Positions 1-5,523 of a stretch of 7,860 nt of DNA are shown here, one piece after another. Within the stretch, counting starts at the first letter, position 1, and each line of letters starts with the position of its first letter. The position numbers were made by a program, and so were the translations under genes. The stretch lies in assembly GCA_036502625.1 (NCBI GenBank), contig DASXYG010000025.1:1-7860 (forward strand), given 5' to 3'. Source of the stretch: DASXYG01 sp036502625. GTDB taxonomy: Bacteria; Actinomycetota; Actinomycetes; Streptosporangiales; Streptosporangiaceae. The notes under the pieces are model-generated. The model was not told the origin of the DNA, did not search any database, and worked only from the letters and a program-made list of their open reading frames with translations.

Positions 1-2
1 CC

Positions 3-50
3 GTGCCGCCCGCCAACCGCATCGTGGCCGCATGGGAACCGAACTCATGA
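3..50 (+). CDS. Possible 3' end of an upstream gene (partial)
   Basis: From position 3 the third frame is open and ends with TGA at 48-50, reading ...IVAAWEPNS and stop. This TGA overlaps the ATG at 47 as ATGA, the junction style used repeatedly in this window, so it may be the tail of a preceding gene coupled to the first PPOX gene. Only about 15 codons are visible and I recognise no family. The reading is inferred from junction geometry alone. Confidence 0.25.
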   Translation: MPPANRIVAAWEPNS

Positions 51-490
51 ACCCGAACGCCCGCGAACTGGGCGAACTCGACCGCGCGCAGTGCCTGCAA
101 CTGCTCGCCTCGGTACCGATCGGCCGGATCGTGTACACCGAGCAGGCGCTTCCCGCCATCCAACTCGTCAACTTCCGCCTCGCCAAGGGCACCATCGTGA
201 TCCGTACGGCACGGGGATCGAAACTGGCCGCCGCGGCACGGCACGCCATCCTCGGATTCGAAGCCGACCGCTACGACGAACGGTCCAGCACAGGCTGGTC
301 GGTCACCGCCATCGGCCACTCCTGGGTCGTGGAAGAACCAGACGAGATCGCATTCCTCGACACCCTGGCGCTACGACCCTGGGCCCCCGGACCACGCGAC
401 CACTACATCCAAATCTCCCCCGAACGCCTGATCGGCCGCCAGGTGACCGCCACGGGCAGCGCAAACCTCACGGGAGGCACTCATGAATGA
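47..490 (+). CDS. PPOX-fold (pyridoxamine 5'-phosphate oxidase family) flavin-binding protein, copy 1
   Basis: A 147-residue protein of the FMN-binding split-barrel type (Pyridox_ox_2-like). Members bind FMN or sometimes F420 or haem; the substrate cannot be told from sequence. Visible features: VPIGRIVYT at residues 23-31, a phosphate-binding-like stretch RTARGSK at 53-59 with the basic Lys59, then TGWSV near 82-86 and LRPW...GPRDHY near the C-terminus, a signature shared with the next gene. I chose ATG 47 over an in-frame ATG at 32: 47 has GGGAA at 34-38 upstream, forms an ATGA junction with a possible upstream stop, and gives the N-terminus expected for the family. The end overlaps the next gene by 8 bp. 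Codon use is unlike its neighbours: about 30 of 147 codons end in A or T. Family call is firm; the biochemical role is unknown. Confidence 0.85.
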   Translation: MNPNARELGELDRAQCLQLLASVPIGRIVYTEQALPAIQLVNFRLAKGTIVIRTARGSKLAAAARHAILGFEADRYDERSSTGWSVTAIGHSWVVEEPDEIAFLDTLALRPWAPGPRDHYIQISPERLIGRQVTATGSANLTGGTHE

Positions 491-950
491 CCGGCACAAC
501 GCGAGGGCCGCCGAGCGGGAGGACGCCGTGGAGCCCGATCTCGAGGCGCTCGGCGAGGAGGCGTGCCTGCGGCTGATCGCGGCGGGCGGCATCGGCCGGA
601 TCGCGTACACGGGCCGGCACGGGCTGGTGATCCTCCCCCTCACGTACGCGTTCCACCAGGGAGCCGTCGTGTTCCGCACGATGCCCGGCAGCGCCATGGA
701 CGAGGACCTGCGGACCGGCATCGCCGACGCCGACTACCTGGTCGCGTTCGAGGTCGACCACGTCGACGAGCACACCCGTACGGGCTGGAGCGTCCTGATC
801 AGGGGCACCGCGCAGCACGTCGAGGACGGCCCGGGGCTGGCCGCCCTCGAAGACGCCCGCGTACGACCCTGGCCCGGCGGCCCGAGGGACCTCTACTTCC
901 GGATCGTCCCGACCCGGGTGACCGGCCGCGCCATCCGCCACCACGGATAG
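483..950 (+). CDS. PPOX-fold flavin-binding family protein, copy 2
   Basis: A 155-residue relative of the preceding protein with a longer N-terminal tail. Shared blocks: GIGRIAYT (36-43), FEVDHVDE...TGWSV (89-104) and VRPW..GPRD.Y..I.P.R..GR at the C-terminus. The start is well supported: GGGAGG at 472-477 lies 5 nt before the ATG, inside the end of copy 1, so the two are translationally coupled. The phosphate-binding-like segment reads RTMPGSA (65-71), so the Lys seen in copy 1 is Ala here, which may weaken FMN binding or alter cofactor choice. Codon use is typical of the island (about 8 of 155 codons ending in A/T). The two copies are clearly divergent rather than a recent duplication. Split-barrel proteins of this kind recur in actinobacterial dormancy regions; the function here is unproven. 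Confidence 0.85.
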   Translation: MNDRHNARAAEREDAVEPDLEALGEEACLRLIAAGGIGRIAYTGRHGLVILPLTYAFHQGAVVFRTMPGSAMDEDLRTGIADADYLVAFEVDHVDEHTRTGWSVLIRGTAQHVEDGPGLAALEDARVRPWPGGPRDLYFRIVPTRVTGRAIRHHG

Positions 951-954
951 CACG

Positions 955-2478
955 ATGTCCGCTGCGGTGCCCGGCCCGCCGTCCGTCCCGCCGCCCTACG
1001 CGGGCGTCCGGGAGACGCACGCCGGAGTGGTGTTCCTGGTCGGCGACCGGGCGTACAAGCTGAAGAAGCCGTACGACTTCGGCTTCCTCGACTACACGAC
1101 GCTGGAAGCCCGCCGCGCCGCCTGCCATGACGAGGTACGGCTGAACCGCCGGCTCGCGCCGGACGTGTACCTGGGCGTCTCCGATGTCCGCGACCCGGCG
1201 GGAGAGGTGTGCGACCACCTGGTCGTGATGCGCCGGATGCCGGACGAGCGGCGTCTGGCGGCGATGGTCGCCGACGGCGCGCCGGTGCGCGGACCGTTGC
1301 GCGATCTCGCCCGGCGGCTCGCGGCGTTCCACTCGGCCGCGCACCGCGGTCCGCGGATCGACGCCGAAGCCGAGGCGCTCGCGCTCCGCGGTCGCTGGAC
1401 CGACGGCTTCACCCAGATGCGCGGGTTCGCCGACTCCCCGGTGCCGTCCCGCCGCCTGGACCGGATCGAACGCCTCGCCCTGCGGTTCCTGGACGGCCGC
1501 GGCCGGCTCTTCGCCCAGCGGATCGCCGACGGCCGGGCCGTCGAGGGCCATGGGGACCTGCTGGCCGACGACGTCTTCTGCCTGGACGACGGCCCCCGCG
1601 CGCTGGACTGCCTGGAGTTCGACGCCCGGCTCCGCTACCTCGACGGACTGGACGACGCCGCGTTCCTCGCCATGGACCTCGAACGCCTCGGCGCCGCGGC
1701 GCTCGCCGACGACTTCCTCGTGTGGTACGCGGAGTTCGCGGGCGACCCCGCTCCCCCGGCGCTGCGCCACCACTACGTGGCGTACCGGGCGTTCGTCCGC
1801 GCCAAGGTCGCCTGCCTGCGCTACGCCCAGGGCGCCGGCGCGGCCGCCCCGCTGGCCCGCCACCTGGCCGAGCTGGCCGAACGGCATCTCCAGGCCGGAA
1901 CGGTACGGCTGATCCTGGTCGGCGGGCTGCCCGGAACCGGCAAGTCGACGCTCTCCGGCGCCCTGGCCGACCGGTTGGGACTGGTCCTGCTCAGCAGCGA
2001 CGCGGTACGGAAGGAGCTCGCCGGGCACGCGCCAGCGGAGCCCCTGGCCGCCGGCTACCGCCAGGGCGTGTACGCGCCGGAATGGTCCGACCGTACGTAC
2101 ACGGAGCTCATGCGCCGGGCCGCCGCGCTCCTGGCGATGGGCGAATCCGTGGTCGTGGACGCGTCCTGGCTCTCGGCCGCGCACCGCGCGGCGGCCGCCC
2201 GCACCGCCGACGACGCCGCCGCCGACCTCGTGCAGCTACGCTGTGCCACCGATCCGGCGATCAGCGCGCACCGGATCCGTGACCGCGCGGCCGCGCCGCA
2301 CGCCTCGGACGCCGATCCGGAGGTCGCGCGCGCCATGGCCGCCGACGCCGATCCGTGGCCCGAGGCGGAGCCCGTCGACACGCGGCGGCGGCTGAGCGAC
2401 GCGGTCGCCGCGTGCCTGCCCGTCGTCCTCGGCGGCGGCGCCCCGGAGACCGGGGGCGAGATGGAAGGAGAACCGTGA
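955..2478 (+). CDS. Bifunctional phosphotransferase-like / P-loop kinase protein (Rv2004c type)
   Basis: A 507-residue two-domain cytoplasmic protein. The N-terminal half (about 1-310) is aminoglycoside-phosphotransferase/protein-kinase-like (COG2187): AYKLKKPYDFGFLDY near 37-51 carries the likely ATP lysine, HGDL at 199-202 is the catalytic loop, and DCLEFD at 218-223 is the metal-binding segment. The C-terminal half is a gluconate-kinase-like P-loop domain (COG0645): Walker A GGLPGTGKST at 323-332, then SSDAVRKE, and a SDADPEVARAMAADADPWPEA segment typical of this family. Length matches the roughly 500 residues of M. tuberculosis Rv2004c, a DosR-regulon gene next to a universal stress protein gene, as here. 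The substrate of either domain is not known. The ATG lies 4 nt after the previous stop with only a weak GGA upstream, suggesting reinitiation. All key motifs look intact. I see no reason to call it an antibiotic-resistance enzyme. Confidence 0.88.
   Translation: MSAAVPGPPSVPPPYAGVRETHAGVVFLVGDRAYKLKKPYDFGFLDYTTLEARRAACHDEVRLNRRLAPDVYLGVSDVRDPAGEVCDHLVVMRRMPDERRLAAMVADGAPVRGPLRDLARRLAAFHSAAHRGPRIDAEAEALALRGRWTDGFTQMRGFADSPVPSRRLDRIERLALRFLDGRGRLFAQRIADGRAVEGHGDLLADDVFCLDDGPRALDCLEFDARLRYLDGLDDAAFLAMDLERLGAAALADDFLVWYAEFAGDPAPPALRHHYVAYRAFVRAKVACLRYAQGAGAAAPLARHLAELAERHLQAGTVRLILVGGLPGTGKSTLSGALADRLGLVLLSSDAVRKELAGHAPAEPLAAGYRQGVYAPEWSDRTYTELMRRAAALLAMGESVVVDASWLSAAHRAAAARTADDAAADLVQLRCATDPAISAHRIRDRAAAPHASDADPEVARAMAADADPWPEAEPVDTRRRLSDAVAACLPVVLGGGAPETGGEMEGEP
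2465..2470 (+). promoter_or_regulatory. Ribosome binding site deciding the flavodoxin-gene start
   Basis: AAGGAG lies in the last codons of the kinase gene, 7 nt before ATG 2478. It selects ATG 2478 over GTG 2475 (only 4 nt away) and over the in-frame open extension back to 2355, which lies inside the kinase coding region. Confidence 0.7.
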
Positions 2479-2990
2479 TGACACACGTTCTGGTGGCCGT
2501 CGCCTCACGGCGCGGCTCGACCGCCGAGCTCGCGGAATGGATCGGCGAGGCGCTGCGCGACGACGACGGCCCGGTCACCGCCGACGTGCGGGACGCCGCC
2601 ACCGTGCGCGACCTCGACCCGTACGACGCGGTGGTGCTCGGCAGCGCCCTGTACGGGGGCCGCTGGTGCCGGGCGGCCCGCCGGTTCGCGCGCCGCCACC
2701 GGCGGGCCCTGCTGCGCCGCCCGGTCTGGCTGTTCAGCAGCGGACCGCTGGACGACAGCGCCGGCGATGGCACCCTCCCGGCCCCGGCGGGCGTACGGCG
2801 GATCGGCGAGCGCCTGGCCGCCAACGGCGTCGTCACGTTCGGCGGCGCGCTACGGCCCGGCACCCGCGGCCGGCTCGCTCGGGCGATCGCCGACCAGCGG
2901 GGCGGTGACTTCCGCGACCGTGACCAGGTACGCAGGTGGGGCCGCGCCGTCGGCGCCGAGCTGGCCGCCGCCGGACGGTCGGCGATCTGA
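2478..2990 (+). CDS. Flavodoxin-domain protein (HemG/Flavodoxin_5-like)
   Basis: A 170-residue protein with a flavodoxin fold that should bind FMN and shuttle electrons; the partner is unknown. The N-terminal strand and phosphate loop read VLVAVASRRGSTAELA (4-19), the usual start of the fold, followed by YDAVVLGSALYGGRW (49-63), a hallmark of the Flavodoxin_5 group that includes the protoporphyrinogen oxidase HemG, and a third strand WLFSSGPLD at 84-92. The HemG reaction itself is not established for such actinobacterial proteins. The middle region (about 62-81) is very Arg-rich, more than a standard electron carrier. The start ATG overlaps the kinase stop (TGATG) with a good AAGGAG upstream, so it is coupled to that gene and closes the first operon. 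Confidence 0.82.
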   Translation: MTHVLVAVASRRGSTAELAEWIGEALRDDDGPVTADVRDAATVRDLDPYDAVVLGSALYGGRWCRAARRFARRHRRALLRRPVWLFSSGPLDDSAGDGTLPAPAGVRRIGERLAANGVVTFGGALRPGTRGRLARAIADQRGGDFRDRDQVRRWGRAVGAELAAAGRSAI

Positions 2991-3020
2991 CACCGCACGA
3001 CCCGCGCGCGGAACGCGGTG
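2991..3020 (+). terminator. Possible hairpin terminator after the first operon
   Basis: Immediately after the flavodoxin stop codon, CACCGC (2991-2996) pairs perfectly with GCGGTG (3015-3020), and the intervening loop contains a second self-complementary word, CCGCGCGCGG (3002-3011). There is no T run, which is common for actinobacterial hairpin terminators. In such GC-rich DNA short inverted repeats are frequent by chance, so its position right after a stop codon is the main support. Confidence 0.35.
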
Positions 3021-3039
3021 ACCATCGACGTGGCCTGGC

Positions 3040-3054
3040 GGGACCTTGGGTCTC
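3040..3054 (+). promoter_or_regulatory. Imperfect palindrome, candidate DosR/OsdR-type operator
   Basis: GGGACCTTGGGTCTC sits 76 nt before the first universal stress protein gene, in the largest non-coding gap of the window. The half-sites GGGAC and GTCTC resemble the GGGAC...GTCCC dyad of the mycobacterial DosR box, but the spacer is 5 nt instead of 4 and one arm base differs. The same gap (2991-3130) should hold the promoter for the second operon; I could not pick a convincing -35/-10 pair. The regulator assignment is inference from gene content. Confidence 0.35.
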
Positions 3055-3130
3055 TGGGCCGGCCGCCCCGCGGCGGCGAGGCTCGGGGTAACGGGGCTCC
3101 GCCGAGTGGGCCGCGGGAAAGGGGACCACG

Positions 3131-3985
3131 ATGCGGGACTGTGTACTGGTCGGCTTCGACGGATCGGACGCGAGCCGGGACGCCATGGAATGGGCTGTTG
3201 ACGAGGCGGACCTGCGCGGGCTCCGCCTGGAGATCCTCACCGCCACCGCGCGCCCGCTTTTCGAGGCGCACATCGGCCAGGGCGACACCATGCTCGAGGA
3301 CACCGTCGCCAAGGCGCTGGACGACGTGCGGTACACCGCGCTCCGCCGCCGGCCGGACGTGCGCGTGACCACCCGGGTCTCCCCGGACCTGCCCAGCGGC
3401 GCCCTGATCGCCGAACGGTCCGACGTCGCCCTGCGCGTCGTCGGCATCCGCGGCCGCGGCGCGCTGCCCGGGTCGAAGGTGGGCTCCGTGGCCTACCAGG
3501 TGGCCGCGCACGCCCCCGGGCCGGTCGCCGTCATCGGCGGTGAGCCGGCGGACGCGCCCGACGAACGCGAGGTCGTGGTGGGCGTGGACGGGGTCCGCGA
3601 CGCGCAGGTGCCGCTGGCCGCCGCCTACACCGAGGCGCGGGTCCGCAAGGCGCGCATCCGGGCCGTGCACACGTGGCGGTACCCGGTCGCGATGGCGCCC
3701 GGCGACATGATGTTCCCCGTCTACGACCGCGCCGCCGCCGAACGGGACGAGGCGAGGCAGCTCGCCGAGGCGCTGGCCGGGTGGAAGGCCGACGACCCGG
3801 ACCAGGTCTACATCGACGAGGTGGAGCACGCGGGGGCCGTGGAGACCCTGGCGGCACGCTCCGCCGGCGCGGACCTCCTCGTCGTCGGCGCCCGGGGTCG
3901 CTTCGGCTTCCCGATGCTGGCCCTCGGCTCGATCGCGCACGGCGTCCTGCACCACGCCCGCTGCCCTGTCCTCATCGCCCGGTGA
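3131..3985 (+). CDS. Universal stress protein, tandem two-domain (first of the set)
   Basis: A 284-residue cytoplasmic protein with two UspA domains. Domain 1 begins VLVGFDGSDASRDAMEWA and carries the ATP-binding pattern G-2x-G-9x-G-S at residues 105-119 (GIRG...GS). Domain 2 begins VVVGVDGVRDAQ and has the same pattern at 253-267 (GARG...GS), ending in the usual CPVLIAR strand. In domain 2 the early DGS motif reads DGV. Length and architecture match the mycobacterial DosR-regulon proteins Rv2005c and Rv2623, the latter an ATP-binding regulator of growth arrest. Start: AAAGGGGA at 3118-3125 lies 5 nt before the ATG. It opens the second operon after a 140-bp gap and overlaps the next gene through GTGA. 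Confidence 0.93.
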   Translation: MRDCVLVGFDGSDASRDAMEWAVDEADLRGLRLEILTATARPLFEAHIGQGDTMLEDTVAKALDDVRYTALRRRPDVRVTTRVSPDLPSGALIAERSDVALRVVGIRGRGALPGSKVGSVAYQVAAHAPGPVAVIGGEPADAPDEREVVVGVDGVRDAQVPLAAAYTEARVRKARIRAVHTWRYPVAMAPGDMMFPVYDRAAAERDEARQLAEALAGWKADDPDQVYIDEVEHAGAVETLAARSAGADLLVVGARGRFGFPMLALGSIAHGVLHHARCPVLIAR

Positions 3986-4860
3986 CCGGCGACGAGGAGA
4001 CGGACCGCCGGGGAACGGCCGTCCTCGCCGGCGTGGACGGATCGGGCGAAGCGCTGACGGCGGTCCGCTGGGCCGCGTACGAGGCGGCACTGCGCGGCTG
4101 CGAGCTGCGGATCCTCCACGTCGTCCCGGACGCCGTCCACCATGGCGAGCCGTACGGCATCCGCACGGTGCTGCTCGATGCCGAACGCGCGGCCGTCGAC
4201 GCGCGGCCCGGCCTCCAGGTCCGTACGGACGCCGTCAGCGGCCACCCGGCCGAGCGGCTCATCGCGGGGGCCCGGTCCGCCGGTCTGCTGGTCGTGGGCA
4301 GACGCGGACGCGGCGCCGTCGCCGACCTGCTGCTCGGCTCGGTCAGCCGGGCCGTCGCGGGGCGGGCCACCGTCCCGACCGTGGCCGTCGACGCACCCGT
4401 CATTCCGGAATCGGCCGTCGTGGTGGGCACCGACGGTTCCGCGCACGCTGCACGGGCGATGGACTTCGCCTTCGACGAAGCACGCCTGCGGGACGCGCGC
4501 CTCATCGTCGTCTACGCCCTTCCCAGCCCGATCCCCCGCCCGCAGTCAGAGCTCGTGCCGCACTACGAGCCGGCCGTCGAACCGGCCGCCGCGCGCGAGT
4601 GGCTGGCCCGATGGTCGGCTCCCTGGTCCCGTCGCCACCCCGGCATCGAGGTGACGCATCAGGTCCGTACGGGTCCGGCCGCGGACGTCATGTGCGACGT
4701 GGCCGGCTCCGGCGCATTGCTGGTGGTCGGCTCCCGTGGCCGCGGGACGGTGAAGAGCCTTCTGCTCGGCTCGGTCAGCCTGGGCGTCCTGCACCGCCAT
4801 TCCGGTGCCGTCGCCGTCATCGGCACCGGCGCCGGTGACGTGCCGCACCCCGGGACGTAG
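3982..4860 (+). CDS. Universal stress protein, tandem two-domain (second of the set)
   Basis: A 292-residue protein with two UspA domains. ATP-binding patterns are textbook: GRRG then nine residues then GS at 106-120, and GSRG then nine residues then GS at 250-264. Domain starts are VLAGVDGSGEA near residue 15 and VVVGTDGSAHA near 147. I start it at GTG 3982, which overlaps the previous stop as GTGA. No Shine-Dalgarno is visible, so translation probably depends on coupling. The frame is open further upstream but that stretch lies inside the previous gene. It is similar in plan to its neighbour but clearly diverged from it, so the pair is not a fresh duplication. Likely nucleotide-binding stress effector or sensor; the partner is unknown. 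Confidence 0.92.
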   Translation: MTGDEETDRRGTAVLAGVDGSGEALTAVRWAAYEAALRGCELRILHVVPDAVHHGEPYGIRTVLLDAERAAVDARPGLQVRTDAVSGHPAERLIAGARSAGLLVVGRRGRGAVADLLLGSVSRAVAGRATVPTVAVDAPVIPESAVVVGTDGSAHAARAMDFAFDEARLRDARLIVVYALPSPIPRPQSELVPHYEPAVEPAAAREWLARWSAPWSRRHPGIEVTHQVRTGPAADVMCDVAGSGALLVVGSRGRGTVKSLLLGSVSLGVLHRHSGAVAVIGTGAGDVPHPGT

Positions 4861-4880
4861 GTCCTGGCCGGTGAAGCCGC

Positions 4881-4895
4881 GGGACTCTGTCCGGG
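4881..4895 (+). promoter_or_regulatory. Second GGGAC/GTCC dyad, candidate operator or internal promoter region
   Basis: GGGACTCTGTCCGGG contains the perfect arms GGAC and GTCC around a 3-nt centre. It lies in the 94-bp gap between the second and third universal stress protein genes, 74 nt before the leader ORF. The half-site is the same GGGAC seen at 3040, but the spacing differs (3 versus 5), so it may not bind the same protein. No clear -10 or -35 was found. Confidence 0.25.
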
Positions 4896-4940
4896 CGCGC
4901 GGCGGGCCGATGCGATGGCATCAGGACCCGACACACGGTG

Positions 4941-4948
4941 AGAAGGAG
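4941..4948 (+). promoter_or_regulatory. Strong ribosome binding site for the leader ORF
   Basis: AGAAGGAG is one of the best Shine-Dalgarno matches in the window, 6 nt before ATG 4955. It is too far from the possible starts of the following stress gene (GTG 4963 is 14 nt away, ATG 4996 is 47 nt away), so ribosomes should load on the short leader ORF. Confidence 0.6.
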
Positions 4949-4954
4949 CCGACT

Positions 4955-4999
4955 ATGCAGGCGTGCGCGATGACCATGTCGCCGGCGGTGGCCGGATGA
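4955..4999 (+). CDS. Short leader ORF (14 codons) coupled to the third universal stress gene
   Basis: ATG 4955 to TGA 4997-4999 encodes MQACAMTMSPAVAG. It follows a strong AGAAGGAG site at ideal spacing and its stop overlaps ATG 4996 of the next gene as ATGA. The product has three Met and one Cys in 14 residues and no family resemblance. The likely role is translational coupling or a leader peptide. The alternative is that it is the remnant of an original start region for the stress protein that went out of frame. It is too short to judge by coding statistics. Confidence 0.45.
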   Translation: MQACAMTMSPAVAG

Positions 5000-5523
5000 A
5001 CGCCCCCGGGCCGGGAGGCACGGGCGCAACGTCCGCGTCAGGACCGGAAGGCCGTACGGCGCCGCTCGTCGTCGGCATCGACGGCGGGACCCCGGCGGTC
5101 GCGGCGTACCTCTGGGCGGTCGGCGAGGCCGCCGTCCGGCGGACGGGGCTGCTGGTGGTGCACGCGTGGGAGCCGCCGGCCGGCCACGCCGCACCGTACG
5201 CGCCGGCGCCGGCCCGGCCCCCCTCCTGGGAGCGGGCCGCCGCGTGGCTGGAGAGCTGGCTGTCCGAGCACACCCCGCCGGGCACCGGGGTGCCGGTCCG
5301 GCTGATGCTCGAGCGCGGCGACCCGGCCGGCGTGCTTCCCCGGCTGGCCGCCGGAGCGGGCCTGCTGGTCCTCGGGGGCCAGGCCGACCGGGACGTACCG
5401 GTCACGTTCGGCCCGACCATACGCGCCTGCCTCAGCCACGCCCGCTGCCCCGTCGTCATCGTCACCCCGGCACCCCGGATGGCCGCGGCCCTGAGCACCG
5501 CCGGGCCAGGGGGTCGACCGTGA
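4996..5523 (+). CDS. Single-domain universal stress protein with degenerate ATP motif
   Basis: A 175-residue UspA-fold protein. After a Gly/Pro/Ala-rich tail, the first strand reads PLVVGIDGGTPAVAA, and the last strands read CLSHARCPVVIVTPAP as in true family members. The ATP-binding loop is decayed: LGGQADRD...FGPT (126-141), where the pattern would be G-2x-A-8x-G-P rather than G-2x-G-9x-G-S. It therefore probably does not bind ATP in the usual way and may act as a non-nucleotide partner of the two-domain proteins. Start choice is uncertain: ATG 4996 is coupled to the leader ORF; GTG 4963 would add 11 residues but lacks a well-placed ribosome site. The stop overlaps the ftsH start as GTGA. 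Confidence 0.85.
   Translation: MNAPGPGGTGATSASGPEGRTAPLVVGIDGGTPAVAAYLWAVGEAAVRRTGLLVVHAWEPPAGHAAPYAPAPARPPSWERAAAWLESWLSEHTPPGTGVPVRLMLERGDPAGVLPRLAAGAGLLVLGGQADRDVPVTFGPTIRACLSHARCPVVIVTPAPRMAAALSTAGPGGRP

Noticed and set aside
32..46. Earlier in-frame ATG for the first PPOX gene
   Set aside because: No ribosome site precedes ATG 32, and ATG 47 has a plausible site, an ATGA junction and the family-like N-terminus.
799..2184. Long minus-strand open frame (461 codons) opposite the kinase gene
   Set aside because: Composition is Arg/Gly/Val-rich with no recognisable motif, and it mirrors a well-supported gene; long antisense frames are expected in high-GC DNA.
3673..3981. In-frame extension of the second universal stress gene
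   Set aside because: It lies within the first stress gene in a different frame and has shadow-like composition; GTG 3982 gives the correct UspA N-terminus.
2261..4090. Minus-strand open frame of 609 codons spanning the flavodoxin and first stress protein genes
   Set aside because: It crosses two firmly identified genes and an intergenic gap, and is low-complexity Arg/Pro/Ala sequence without family features.
4824..4837. Perfect 14-nt palindrome CACCGGCGCCGGTG near the end of the second stress gene
   Set aside because: It is inside coding sequence for a Gly/Ala-rich tail, where GC-rich palindromes arise easily; no positional support for an operator or terminator.
5166..5519. In-frame extension of ftsH upstream of GTG 5520
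   Set aside because: It lies within the third universal stress protein gene, encodes Arg/Pro/Gly-rich junk, and GTG 5520 has AGGGGG at good spacing.
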